NCBI GenBank assembly: GCA_019309565.1
Contig: JAFDFZ010000030.1
Span: 1 to 47,852 of the forward strand
Direction of reading: 5' to 3'
Source: Deltaproteobacteria bacterium
GTDB taxonomy: Bacteria > Desulfobacterota > Desulfobacteria > Desulfobacterales > SURF-15
DNA: 47,852 nt
Numbering within the stretch: the first letter of the stretch is position 1; every line of letters begins with the position of its first letter. Shown here in pieces: positions 26,416 to 34,720 of this stretch. The translations under genes and the position numbers were made by a program. The notes below the pieces were generated by a model that saw only the letters and a list, made by a program, of their open reading frames with translations, made no database searches and had not been told where the DNA came from.

Positions 26416-27345
26416 TTAATCCAATACTGCCCCTTCAGGAATTTTACATCCGCGGAGAAATTCGGCTACAGGCAGCCGCCTGCCGGATTCGCTTTGAATC
26501 TCTGAAATCGATAATTGATATTTACCGGCAGCAACGTGCAGTTGATCTGCAGCTCCTTTGATCACCGTTCCGGGCGGCTGGCCAGGATCCCTTTCCACCA
26601 CTTCGGCTTTGAAGATCTTAAGTCGCTTTTTATTAAAAAACGTAAATGCGCCTGGCCAGGGGTTCATCCCCCGGATAAAGGCTTCTATTTTTGCGGCAGG
26701 CTGGTGCCAGTCGATACGACCATCGCTTTTTTTGAGCATCGGTGCATAGGTTGCCTTTGAGTGATCTTGGGGTATCGGCCGGATATCCCCCTTTTCAATC
26801 TTTCTTAAGGTATTCACCAGCAGATCGGCCCCCATTACGGCCAGCCGCTGTTGAAGCGTCTCGCAGGTATCATCCGGTTTGATGGGAACCCTTTCTGACA
26901 GGAGAATATCGCCGGTATCCATTTTCTCGTCCATGAGCATGGTGGTAATCCCTGTTTCCCTTTCCCCATTGATGATCGCCCACTGGACAGGAGCCGGCCC
27001 CCTGTATTTGGGTAAAAGAGATGCGTGAAGGTTTATGGCTCCTTTTCTTGGAAGCTTAAGCAGGCTTGCGGGCAGAATTTGTCCGAAGGCCACCACCACA
27101 ATCACATCTGGAGCCAGGTGTTTCATGTGCTCGATTACGCATTGAGCTCGAATGGTTTCCGGTTGCAGAATATTCAAACCAAGCGATTCAGCAACTCGTT
27201 TGACAGGCGATGGCATGACTTTACGGCCCCTGCCCCTAACCCTATCGGGCTGTGTAACCACCAAAACAATGTCAAAATACGCTTCATAGAGGGCAGTCAG
27301 TGAGGGTACGGAGAATTGAGGTGTGCCCATAAATATCGTTTTCAA
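26416..27345 (-). CDS. fmt: Methionyl-tRNA formyltransferase
   Basis: A 309-residue enzyme that formylates initiator Met-tRNA using 10-formyltetrahydrofolate. The N-terminal formyltransferase fold has VFMGTPQFSVPSL-like start (IFMGTPQFSVPSL), the catalytic INLHASLLPKYRGPAPVQWA (Asn and His) and MLMDEKMDTGDIL (Asp). The C-terminal OB domain (GMNPWPGAFTFFNKKRLKIF) binds tRNA. It lies seven bases after def and 20 before rsmB. Confidence 0.97.
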   Translation of the reverse strand: MKTIFMGTPQFSVPSLTALYEAYFDIVLVVTQPDRVRGRGRKVMPSPVKRVAESLGLNILQPETIRAQCVIEHMKHLAPDVIVVVAFGQILPASLLKLPRKGAINLHASLLPKYRGPAPVQWAIINGERETGITTMLMDEKMDTGDILLSERVPIKPDDTCETLQQRLAVMGADLLVNTLRKIEKGDIRPIPQDHSKATYAPMLKKSDGRIDWHQPAAKIEAFIRGMNPWPGAFTFFNKKRLKIFKAEVVERDPGQPPGTVIKGAADQLHVAAGKYQLSISEIQSESGRRLPVAEFLRGCKIPEGAVLD

Positions 27346-27352
27346 GACACCA

Positions 27353-27862
27353 TCACTTTCTTTTTAGCTGTTTTAGAATCCGTTTTTTATAAAGCTCCCT
27401 TTTCAGCCTGCTGATCCGGTCTATGAACAGCTTTCCATTGAGGTGATCGATCTCGTGTTGAAGCACAACAGCCAGAAAATCTTCCGCGTCAATGCGAAGT
27501 GGATTTCCATCCCGGTCAAAACCTTCAACCAGAACGGATTTGGCGCGTTTTACATCCGCTCGATAATCGGGGACACTGAGGCATCCCTCGTTTTCCGAGA
27601 TGGTTTCCCCTTCACAGGAAAGGATTTTAGGATTGATGATAACATGTAGATCGCGTTTTTCCTCCCGGGCTGTAACATCGTACACCATAATGCTCTTGTC
27701 GATGCCAACCTGTATCGCTGCCAGGCCCACCCCAGGTGCCTGGTACATGGTAAAGGCCATTCTGTCTATGATCTCCTGGAGGGCCCCATCGATATTGTCC
27801 ACCGGTTTTGCTCTTTGTTTGAGGCGCTTATCCGGATATGTATATATCTGAAATGGTGTCAC
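27353..27862 (-). CDS. def: Peptide deformylase
   Basis: A 169-residue metalloprotease-like enzyme that removes the N-formyl group from nascent proteins. All three motifs are present: GVGLAAIQVG (motif I), ENEGCLSVP (motif II with the metal Cys) and LQHEIDHLNGKLF (HExxH-type motif III). It is the first gene of the def-fmt-rsmB operon; a tandem repeat and two dispersed repeats occupy its 5' region. Confidence 0.97.
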   Translation of the reverse strand: MTPFQIYTYPDKRLKQRAKPVDNIDGALQEIIDRMAFTMYQAPGVGLAAIQVGIDKSIMVYDVTAREEKRDLHVIINPKILSCEGETISENEGCLSVPDYRADVKRAKSVLVEGFDRDGNPLRIDAEDFLAVVLQHEIDHLNGKLFIDRISRLKRELYKKRILKQLKRK

Positions 27863-27894
27863 CTGTTACTCTCTATCCGATTTGAAACATCATA

Positions 27895-27930
27895 TCTTCA
27901 ATTTGTTTCGTTTCTTCAATTTGTTTCGTT
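27895..27930. repeat. Perfect 2 x 18-bp tandem duplication upstream of def
   Basis: TCTTCAATTTGTTTCGTT occurs twice head to tail, 33 bases before the def start codon. It lies in the region where the def promoter or leader is expected, so copy number could affect expression; this is inference. Confidence 0.7.
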
Positions 27931-27967
27931 ATTGAATTACATGCTGTTAGCTGGCACATTGAACTAA

Positions 27968-28065
27968 ACCCCGTAGTGTTAAAACAACCCAAAAGGCACT
28001 GTTGTCTGTTACCGATTAATCATCCGTACAAGCCATTCTACTATGTAATTTGGGCAACTCGGGGT
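27968..28065. repeat. 98-bp terminal-repeat element, copy D
   Basis: It begins ACCCCGTAGTGTTAAAAC and ends TTTGGGCAACTCGGGGT, with the same length as copies A-C but more divergent ends, probably in reverse orientation. It directly abuts the long dispersed repeat that follows. Confidence 0.55.
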
Positions 28066-28231
28066 GAGTTTAAGTGAACTAAAGTTAAGGAATTTGATCT
28101 ATTTTTAAAATGAACGAGCGAAGCGACACCTCAACTTTAGGCACTTTGCACTTTAGATCACTTACAACTGAATTCTTATTTCAACTGCCCTTAAAGGACC
28201 ATTTCTTCCGAGTTAAGTCTCGGAAAAAACT
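28066..28231. repeat. Long dispersed repeat, copy 1
   Basis: About 165 bases that reappear in reverse complement near the right edge of the window. Shared blocks include AACTAAAGTTAAGGAATTTG, ATTTTTAAAATGAACGAGCG, ATCACTTACAACTGAATTCT and a terminal hairpin with TCCGAG/CTCGGA arms. No reading frame spans it. It fills most of the 410-base gap between the flippase-like gene and def together with copy D. Confidence 0.75.
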
Positions 28232-28272
28232 AGCATCTTAGTGCTATCTGTTTTCAAATCACATAACATAAT

Positions 28273-29346
28273 TTAAGTAAGCCGTTCTTCAAATGCAACC
28301 CTCCAAACGTTAATACCTGTAATCACTGCTGAAACAAATCCAATAAGGATTACGGGAATTACTTGAATTGCATGGTTCGCAAGAGTGAATCCTGCTGCAT
28401 CCTTTGTTGCAACACCAAACAATGAAAGAGCAAATACCCCGCCAGCTTCCCAAATTCCCCAGAAACCCGGAACCGATGGCAGAGCAATGAAAAAGCAAAT
28501 AATGATCATAACTGCCGTAATCTCAAGAAAGGACAAATCAATCCCCGGACACCCAAGTGCCATAATGTATATTGATAACGCTACAAGATACCAGACCAAA
28601 AGGGAAAGCCCGATACAGGCAACAATCTTCTTGGGGTGTTTCACAAGAGAAAGCCCGCGGGCGAAATTGTCAACAATACGAATCACAGGCTCGCTGATCG
28701 TCTTGTGAACCTTGGCCTTTGTGGAAGGAGTCGCGAAAAAAAACAGCGATGGGATCTTGATGATCAATGCGTCCATAACCGCTTTGGTGCGTTCGATGGT
28801 GAAAAGAAAAATAGCGGCAATCAGTACCACGCAAAGTTTCAACATGCCGCTGCTTATCAACTCCAGTGTATGCCGGTTGAGCTGATAGCCCCCGAATGCG
28901 ATGTTAAGCTCCGGATTGATCTTTACTGTGGCAAGCACTACCGTAAATAGGGCGATCAGAAGACTGATATCAAACACCCGCTCAGCGGCTACTGTGGCAA
29001 GACCTGTGGAAACAGGAAAATCCTCCAGTTTTCGTAAGATGACCGGTCTGGCCACCTCACCCAACCTGCCAGGCAGGATACAATTTACCATAAAACCGAT
29101 CATCAACGGATGAAACGCCCGCCAGAAGCTGACCCGTTGCGAGGAGGCCAGAATGAGCTGCCATCGGAAAACCCGCAGCACAAAACTAAGAAGCGCCACC
29201 GCAATGGAAGGAATTGCCAAAAAATAATTTATTGAAACAAGGTAGCGGATAAGCTCCGATATCGGAACATTTCGGAAGGCAAGATAAAGGGCCACAGCCG
29301 AGACGATGATTCCCAGCAGCAATGAGATGGTAATGTTTCGCTTCAT
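28273..29346 (-). CDS. UPF0104 / flippase-like integral membrane protein
   Basis: A 357-residue protein with about eight membrane helices, of the lysylphosphatidylglycerol synthase transmembrane (LPG_synthase_TM, UPF0104) family. The signature is in the third to fourth helix region: VFRWQLILASSQRVSFWRAF, GFMVNCILPGRLGEVARPVI and VAAERVFDISLL. There is no aminoacyl transferase domain, so it is not MprF; members are thought to act in lipid or glycolipid translocation or synthesis. The substrate cannot be read. It follows ribF with a 43-base gap. Confidence 0.9.
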   Translation of the reverse strand: MKRNITISLLLGIIVSAVALYLAFRNVPISELIRYLVSINYFLAIPSIAVALLSFVLRVFRWQLILASSQRVSFWRAFHPLMIGFMVNCILPGRLGEVARPVILRKLEDFPVSTGLATVAAERVFDISLLIALFTVVLATVKINPELNIAFGGYQLNRHTLELISSGMLKLCVVLIAAIFLFTIERTKAVMDALIIKIPSLFFFATPSTKAKVHKTISEPVIRIVDNFARGLSLVKHPKKIVACIGLSLLVWYLVALSIYIMALGCPGIDLSFLEITAVMIIICFFIALPSVPGFWGIWEAGGVFALSLFGVATKDAAGFTLANHAIQVIPVILIGFVSAVITGINVWRVAFEERLT

Positions 29347-29389
29347 TTATTCAGCAGAAGAGGTGACTGAAATCCTAGGCCCAGGATAA

Positions 29390-30334
29390 TTAAGGTGATA
29401 GAATTTCGACTGCCTCCTTGACATCCTTTCTGATTTGTTCTGACAACGCATCAATATCACGAAACGTCCGTTCATCACGGATTCGTTTTATGAAGTTAAC
29501 TCGAATTTTCTTTCCGTAAATGTCCCCGTTTAAATCCAGGATATGAACCTCCACCGTAAATTGATGATCTGCAAAAGTGGGACTGTATCCGATGTTTGCG
29601 ACCCCATTGTAAGTTTTACCTTCTAATTCGACGGTTACAGCGTATACGCCACTTTTAGGGCATAGTTCGTCCTCTAAGTTGATGTTCGCTGTGGGGAAGT
29701 CCAGCAGCCTCCCTCCTCTGTTTCGCCCCTTGACCACTTTGCCGCGAATTTGGTAAGGTCGGCCAAGTAATTTTCTGGCATCCGTTACTCTTCCATCCTC
29801 TACCAGTTCACGTATCAGAGTGCTGCTGGTACGAGCTTTCAGGCTATTTTCCACCTTAATCCAATCCGCTACAATCACCTCAAAGCCGAGACGATTTCCG
29901 TCAGCCTTTAACCTCTCAAGATTTCCTTCCCTGTTTTTCCCGTAAGAATAATCCTTACCAACAACGATGGCTTTCATACCGATTCGTTTTACCAGCAGGT
30001 TTTCGACAAAATCCTTTGCGGAAATAGCGGCAAACTCCGGGGTAAAAGACACACAGATAAGAATGTCCAGACCTGCGCGTTCGATTAATTCTATCTTCTG
30101 CTCATACATCGTGATAAGGGGGGGGTGATCTTTGCCCTTTAAAATCCTGACAGGGTGCGGCTCGAAGGTCATGGCAATGGCGGTGCCGTAAATCTCCCGT
30201 GCCTTTCGGATAACCTCACGAAATAAGGCCTGATGCCCCAGATGAACCCCGTCGAAATTACCAATGGTAATTACAGCATTGGAATAAGGTTTTCTTATTT
30301 TTTCGATATCAGTTACCAATTTCATCGGATTCAA
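29390..30334 (-). CDS. ribF: Bifunctional riboflavin kinase / FAD synthetase
   Basis: A 314-residue cytoplasmic enzyme making FMN and FAD from riboflavin. The N-terminal nucleotidyltransferase part has TIGNFDGVHLGHQALFREV (the G-x-H-x-GH site) and KARTSSTLIRELVEDGRV; the C-terminal kinase part has GRNRGGRLLDFPTANINL and GVYAVTVELEGKTYNGVANI. Length is normal. It is divergent from the tRNA-Leu gene. Confidence 0.97.
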   Translation of the reverse strand: MNPMKLVTDIEKIRKPYSNAVITIGNFDGVHLGHQALFREVIRKAREIYGTAIAMTFEPHPVRILKGKDHPPLITMYEQKIELIERAGLDILICVSFTPEFAAISAKDFVENLLVKRIGMKAIVVGKDYSYGKNREGNLERLKADGNRLGFEVIVADWIKVENSLKARTSSTLIRELVEDGRVTDARKLLGRPYQIRGKVVKGRNRGGRLLDFPTANINLEDELCPKSGVYAVTVELEGKTYNGVANIGYSPTFADHQFTVEVHILDLNGDIYGKKIRVNFIKRIRDERTFRDIDALSEQIRKDVKEAVEILSP

Positions 30335-30356
30335 CTTCCAATAACGAAGTGTGCTC

Positions 30357-30386
30357 TTGACATATGGAGTAAAAAATGTTTATAAA
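30357..30386 (+). promoter_or_regulatory. Sigma70 promoter of tRNA-Leu
   Basis: TTGACA (30357-30362) and TATAAA (30381-30386) are separated by 18 bases, close to the sigma70 consensus. Transcription would start near 30393, about 27 bases before the tRNA. The region also holds the divergent ribF start. Confidence 0.75.
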
Positions 30387-30419
30387 AAAATCTAAATTTT
30401 AAATCAAGATTTTCCTTTT

Positions 30420-30506
30420 GCCGAAGTGGCGGAACTGGTAGACGCGCTAGGTTCAGGGTCTAGTGGGGGTATCTCCGTGGGAGTTCGAGTCTCCCCTTCG
30501 GCACCA
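30420..30506 (+). tRNA. tRNA-Leu (anticodon CAG)
   Basis: A full class II tRNA of 87 bases. The acceptor arms GCCGAAG and CTTCGGC pair perfectly with A73, and CCA is encoded. The D arm is GGCGGAACTGGTAGACGC, and the anticodon stem-loop CTAGG-TTCAGGG-TCTAG gives CAG. There is a long variable arm (GGGGGTATCTCC) and the T loop GTTCGAGTC. A promoter and a terminator frame it. Confidence 0.97.
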
Positions 30507-30528
30507 AAAACAGAATATAATACCGCTA

Positions 30529-30558
30529 AGCGCAATCTCAATATTGCGCTTTTGTTTT
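30529..30558 (+). terminator. Rho-independent terminator after tRNA-Leu
   Basis: AGCGCAAT pairs perfectly with ATTGCGCT (30529-30536 and 30543-30550) and is followed by TTTGTTTT. It lies 22 bases after the tRNA 3' end, so the tRNA is a monocistronic unit. Confidence 0.85.
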
Positions 30559-30685
30559 AAATCGAGCTGGGACATAAAATGAAATACGCCGTCGGCAACC
30601 GGACAGCCATTCTGGGTGAATGTGAAACGGTTTGTACGCCGAATAATAACATTGCTTCAGGCTGACGGCGACAGGACTGTATCCA

Positions 30686-31432
30686 ATGGGCTGGATGGGA
30701 AAAGTTATTGGAGGCGCCATCGGATTTGCACTGGCAGGGCCTTTAGGGGCCGTTGCAGGGGCCGTGTTCGGACATGCATTTGATCGCGAGGAGAGTCTGG
30801 AGGAAGAAAGACATCTCACATCGGGGGAAACCGCTCAATTGACTTTCTTTGTGGCAGCGTTCTCCATGCTGGCTAAGCTTGTTAGAGCCGATGGTCGCAT
30901 TGAAAAGGAGGAGATCGATACTATTGAAAGGTTCATGGCAGAGGATCTGAATCTGGATCCGGAAAGCAGACGATATGCCCGCAATATTTTTCAAACAGCC
31001 CTTAAGTCTCAAGAATCGTTTGAGGACTTTGCGTTTCAGTTTTACAATCAGTTCCGCTATCAACCCCAGTTTCTCGAACTGATGATCGACATTTTATTTC
31101 GAGTGGCGGTATCAGATGCTGCATTGAGCGAGAATGAAGAAAGAATTATCCGGTCTGCAGCCGACATATTCCACATTTCTGAAGAAAGGTATCAAACGTT
31201 TCGATCTAAATATGTCAGCGATGTGGAGAAGTATTACGCTGTTCTGAATTCTAAAATAACCGATTCCGATGAGCACATCAAACAGCAGTATCGAAAACTG
31301 GTTCAGGATTACCATCCAGACAAAATCGTTTCCAAAGGACTGCCCGAAGAATTTGTTAAATTCGCCCATCAAAAATTCAGGGAGATACAAGAAGCCTATG
31401 ATGCCATCAAAAGGCAAAGAGGCATGAAATAA
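30686..31432 (+). CDS. DjlA-like protein: TerB-type domain plus C-terminal J domain
   Basis: A 248-residue protein. The N-terminus has a Gly-rich membrane or peripheral segment (IGGAIGFALAGPLGAVAGAV), then a helical TerB/DjlA central domain (~45-165; FFVAAFSMLAKLVRADGRIE, ILFRVAVSDAALSENEERII), then a C-terminal DnaJ domain with the HPD motif (YRKLVQDYHPDKIVSKGLP, FREIQEAYDAIKRQRG). This is the order of the membrane-associated DnaK co-chaperone DjlA. It is monocistronic downstream of the tRNA. Confidence 0.9.
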   Translation: MGWMGKVIGGAIGFALAGPLGAVAGAVFGHAFDREESLEEERHLTSGETAQLTFFVAAFSMLAKLVRADGRIEKEEIDTIERFMAEDLNLDPESRRYARNIFQTALKSQESFEDFAFQFYNQFRYQPQFLELMIDILFRVAVSDAALSENEERIIRSAADIFHISEERYQTFRSKYVSDVEKYYAVLNSKITDSDEHIKQQYRKLVQDYHPDKIVSKGLPEEFVKFAHQKFREIQEAYDAIKRQRGMK

Positions 31433-31484
31433 AAGACTCAATTTTCCTAATATACCGTAGTCGATATTTTTTCCAAAATTATCA

Positions 31485-31500
31485 CTTCATGAATCATCAG
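31485..31500. repeat. 16-bp direct repeat flanking gdhA, downstream copy
   Basis: CTTCATGAATCATCAG, identical to 32990-33005. It lies seven bases past the gdhA stop codon. Confidence 0.6.
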
Positions 31501-31506
31501 CGAATG

Positions 31507-32856
31507 TTAAACCAGCCCCTGATCCAGCATCGCTTCCACAACCTTGACAAAACCGGCAATATTGGCGCCAATTAGATAGTTTCCGGGGGTTCCGTAATCT
31601 TCTGCCGCATCAAGGCAAGTTTTGTGGATGCTTTTCATGATGATTTGCAGCCTGTGTTCCACCTCTTGACGCGGCCAGTTAAGTCGCATGCTGTTTTGCG
31701 ACATCTCCAGGCCCGAAACCGCTACTCCACCGGCATTGGCCGCTTTGCCGGGCGCATAAAGAATGTTGCTATCCTGAAACACGTTTATGCCCTCTATAGT
31801 TGTCGGCATATTGGCTCCCTCGCATACCAGCTGAACGTTGTTGTTTACAAGGTTTTGCGCGTCATTTTCATTGATTTCATTCTGAGTGGCGCATGGAAAA
31901 GCGCAATCTGCCTGGTGGTTCCACAGTGGGTTGAACGCTGCTCCAGGATCTGTCGGCGTGTATACGGCCTCTGAAAATTTCTCGGCATACTCTTTGATTC
32001 TTCCGCGCTTGATATTTTTTAGCGTTTTCACGTATTCGAGCTTCTCTTTATCGATACCGCGTTCATCAAAGATATATCCGGAAGAGTCGGACAATGTAAC
32101 GACTTTTGCTCCCATTTCTATTAGCTTTTCGGTGGTGTATTGGGCTACATTTCCGGAACCCGACACCAGACAAACTTTCTTTTCAAGAGTTGAATTTCGC
32201 GTGGCAAGCATTTCAGCAGCAAAATATACACAACCGTAGCCTGTCGCTTCCGGACGGATTAGGCTTCCTCCCCAGTTGACACTTTTCCCGGTGAGAACCC
32301 CGGTAAACTCATTTTTCAGCTTCTTATACATCCCGAATAAATAACCGATCTCCCTGGCACCTACTCCGATATCTCCGGCCGGCACATCGGTGTCCGGACC
32401 GATATGGCGAAACAGCTCACTCATAAAGCTCTGGCAAAACCGCATAACTTCACTGTCCGATTTCCCCTTTGGATCAAAATCAGATCCTCCCTTTCCACCA
32501 CCGAGAGAAAGCGTGGTCAGTGCATTTTTGAAAACCTGTTCAAACGCCAGAAATTTCAATATGGACAGGTTCACGGAGGGATGGAAACGAAGCCCTCCTT
32601 TGTATGGCCCCAGGGCGCTGTTCATTTCCACCCGAAAACCCCGGTTGACATGAATCTCTCCCCTGTCGTCCATCCATGGCACCCGGAAAATGATAACCCG
32701 CTCGGGCTCCACGATCCTTTCTAACACTTTTTCATGACGATATTCGGGATTTTTGTCCAGCACTGGTTTTACGGATTCAAGCACCTCTGTCACAGCCTGG
32801 TGAAATTCTTTTTGCTCCGGATCCCTGGAAAGGATGATTTCCATGATCGGCTCCAT
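31507..32856 (-). CDS. gdhA: NADP-type glutamate dehydrogenase
   Basis: A 449-residue hexameric enzyme of the short (bacterial NADPH) class, making glutamate from 2-oxoglutarate and ammonia. Conserved segments are NSALGPYKGGLRFHPSVNLS, LGGGKGGSDFDPKGKS, PAGDIGVGAREIGYLFGMYK, the dinucleotide loop VSGSGNVAQYTTEKL and YAPGKAANAGGVAVSGLEM. AAGGAG lies eight bases before the ATG. The gene stands alone, and a 16-bp direct repeat sits on each side of it. Confidence 0.97.
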   Translation of the reverse strand: MEPIMEIILSRDPEQKEFHQAVTEVLESVKPVLDKNPEYRHEKVLERIVEPERVIIFRVPWMDDRGEIHVNRGFRVEMNSALGPYKGGLRFHPSVNLSILKFLAFEQVFKNALTTLSLGGGKGGSDFDPKGKSDSEVMRFCQSFMSELFRHIGPDTDVPAGDIGVGAREIGYLFGMYKKLKNEFTGVLTGKSVNWGGSLIRPEATGYGCVYFAAEMLATRNSTLEKKVCLVSGSGNVAQYTTEKLIEMGAKVVTLSDSSGYIFDERGIDKEKLEYVKTLKNIKRGRIKEYAEKFSEAVYTPTDPGAAFNPLWNHQADCAFPCATQNEINENDAQNLVNNNVQLVCEGANMPTTIEGINVFQDSNILYAPGKAANAGGVAVSGLEMSQNSMRLNWPRQEVEHRLQIIMKSIHKTCLDAAEDYGTPGNYLIGANIAGFVKVVEAMLDQGLV

Positions 32857-32989
32857 TTAGACACTCCTTTCTTGCTGATATGAAAAAACAAAAATACGGC
32901 TTCTGTCAACGATGCAGACATCTTATCAAGTAGCTCATTATTATTCAATTGTCTATTTGAAGGAGCAAGGGATTTTTTAAAATCAATTG

Positions 32990-33005
32990 CTTCATGAATC
33001 ATCAG
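32990..33005. repeat. 16-bp direct repeat flanking gdhA, upstream copy
   Basis: CTTCATGAATCATCAG, identical to 31485-31500. It lies 133 bases upstream of the gdhA start and directly before two hairpins. Confidence 0.6.
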
Positions 33006-33063
33006 TCCCGCGCTTTATTGCGTGCGGGATGCAATCTCATGCAGACAGCACAAGATTGCGCCT
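33006..33063. other. Two consecutive stem-loops upstream of gdhA and the PilZ gene
   Basis: TCCCGC pairs with GCGGGA (33006-33011 and 33024-33029), followed by GCAATCT pairing with AGATTGC around a 15-base loop (about 33031-33059). No T run follows either, so they are not ordinary terminators. They could be part of an untranslated leader or a small RNA; the evidence is only base pairing. Confidence 0.3.
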
Positions 33064-33201
33064 ATGAAACGGGTATCACCAACAATTGCTGGGATTTTGC
33101 ATTTTAATTTGCCAAAACATAAATTATATAGTATATACAAATGCATATAAAATTTGATCCAAGAACCCGTTCTTCTGAAAACCGCTTAAGGGAAAAAATC
33201 C

Positions 33202-33546
33202 ATGAAACGTAAGCAAACCGCTCCAGAGAGAAGATCCGAGGCCCGGACACTGATCGATAAATATTTCAGTGTCGAATTTTCCAAAAAGGGGCTGGATTCG
33301 ATTTATCAGTTCAAAATCTGGAATATCTCTTCTAAAGGAATGTGTATTATAGTTAGAGAAGATTCCGATATAATCAACCATTTAATTGTCGGCGATGTTC
33401 TGGACATGAAATACTACCCGGTGGAAGAGTCGAGCCCTGCGGAATTCTCGAAGACCGAAATCACCCACATCACAAAAGACGACCATGGAAGGTTCAAAGG
33501 TCATTACCTCGTTGGGTTGGCCATTTTAGAATCCAATTCCCGATAA
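33202..33546 (+). CDS. PilZ-domain protein
   Basis: A 114-residue single-domain protein. The c-di-GMP-binding signature is split as usual: RRSEARTLIDKYFSVEF (Arg-rich start) and IWNISSKGMCIIV (N/DxSxxG), followed by beta strands (VGDVLDMKYYPV, EITHITKDDHGRFKGHYLVG). It probably acts as a c-di-GMP receptor that controls a surface process, such as the glycan cluster downstream or the T2SS. The first Arg motif is ERRSEAR rather than RxxxR in strict form, so binding is likely but not certain. Confidence 0.8.
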   Translation: MKRKQTAPERRSEARTLIDKYFSVEFSKKGLDSIYQFKIWNISSKGMCIIVREDSDIINHLIVGDVLDMKYYPVEESSPAEFSKTEITHITKDDHGRFKGHYLVGLAILESNSR

Positions 33547-33637
33547 GCTCTTTCTTCGACACCTTCCATTCTTTGCTTTTTATCCCCTGAACCTTGCATT
33601 AAAATTTAGAAATCAACGAATTTCGCTGTTGAACTTT

Positions 33638-33737
33638 GCCTCGTTGTTGCAAAAGGACTCAAAAAGTGCAACTATCAGGTACTGATGAACCATGCGCTAA
33701 GACTATCTTGCTGTATGATTTTTGCAACTTACGCGGT
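33638..33737. repeat. 98-bp terminal-repeat element, copy B
   Basis: It begins GCCTCGTTGTTGCAAAAG and ends GATTTTTGCAACTTACGCGGT, with one or two changes in each terminus compared with copies A and C. It lies between the PilZ gene and the AsmA-like gene, in a 281-base gap that holds nothing else convincing. Confidence 0.6.
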
Positions 33738-33827
33738 TTGTCCCAATATGCATAATGATCGGTACAGCCTTACAGCAAAACACATCTCAAGAATGAAAAA
33801 GCCATCTGGAAAGGGTTCGGTTCTCCC

Positions 33828-34712
33828 ATGAGGGGCAAAAAGGCTATCGGTTTGGGTTTCCTGCTGTTTTGCCTTGTCCTGGCAGCTTATTTCGTAATAA
33901 CCTTCTATTTTGAGCGGGCTGTAAAAAAGCAGCTCGACGATAAAATAAATGAACTTGCTGACTTTGTAACCGTCGAATATGAAAAACTACGTGTTGACAT
34001 CCTCAAACGGAAAATCTTTTTGAACGAAATCACATTAAAGCCAAGATTCTTGGATGCGCGGATAAAAATAGGCGAACTTATGTTCTTCAGCCGCGAGAAT
34101 AAAAAAGACGGCCTGTCGGATATCCGGTTTTACCTAAGAGGGATGCAGTTTGATCCCGGCAGCTATCTTGGAGAGTATATGAGGAAAATAGGGTACGATT
34201 CATTCCATGCGTATTTTGAGTTTGAGCATCTATATGACCACAGAAATCACAGGCTGAACGTGCACAAACTAAAGATCTCAGCCGACCAAATGGGAGAGGC
34301 TGCAGTGAGTCTTCGGTTAAATAACATTGACCTGAATCGCTTTGAAACGACCCCCGGCAACATCGTCGTCATCCTGGCGATGATATCTGGAATACAAATT
34401 GTAGAGGGACAAATAACTTACAAAGACAACTCTCTCGTAACGAGGCTGTTCGAAACCCGGGCACGTGAATCAAGACAACCCGTCCAAAAATTCGTCGACG
34501 GGCTCTCAGATAAGCTTAACGCTGAGCTTGTGGGAGTAAAAGACCCAGACACAAGACACTTGCTGGGCGAAATCCGAAAGTTTATCGTTTCACCTGACCG
34601 TATCGAGATTAGGATCAAACCCCAAAAACCTCTTCCCTTAAGCCGTCTGTATTTTCTTCGAACCCCCGAGCAGGCAATTGAGATATTGGGTATACAGATT
34701 GAATCGAAGTAA
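33828..34712 (+). CDS. Membrane-anchored AsmA/DUF748-like protein
   Basis: A 294-residue protein with one N-terminal transmembrane helix (~7-28, GLGFLLFCLVLAAYFVITFY) and a periplasmic part rich in short beta strands (VEYEKLRVDILKRKIFLNEI, LSDIRFYLRGMQFDPGSY, HRLNVHKLKISADQMGEAAV). This layout resembles AsmA-like bridge or lipid-transport proteins, but no conserved catalytic motif is seen. It begins the plus-strand run and ends eight bases before the first GT-C gene, so it is likely part of the same transcript. Confidence 0.6.
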   Translation: MRGKKAIGLGFLLFCLVLAAYFVITFYFERAVKKQLDDKINELADFVTVEYEKLRVDILKRKIFLNEITLKPRFLDARIKIGELMFFSRENKKDGLSDIRFYLRGMQFDPGSYLGEYMRKIGYDSFHAYFEFEHLYDHRNHRLNVHKLKISADQMGEAAVSLRLNNIDLNRFETTPGNIVVILAMISGIQIVEGQITYKDNSLVTRLFETRARESRQPVQKFVDGLSDKLNAELVGVKDPDTRHLLGEIRKFIVSPDRIEIRIKPQKPLPLSRLYFLRTPEQAIEILGIQIESK

Positions 34713-34720
34713 CGACAGTA

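Noticed and set aside
28273..29346. MprF-type lysyl-phosphatidylglycerol synthase
   Set aside because: Only the membrane part of the family is present; no aminoacyl-transfer domain, so the function should not be named MprF.
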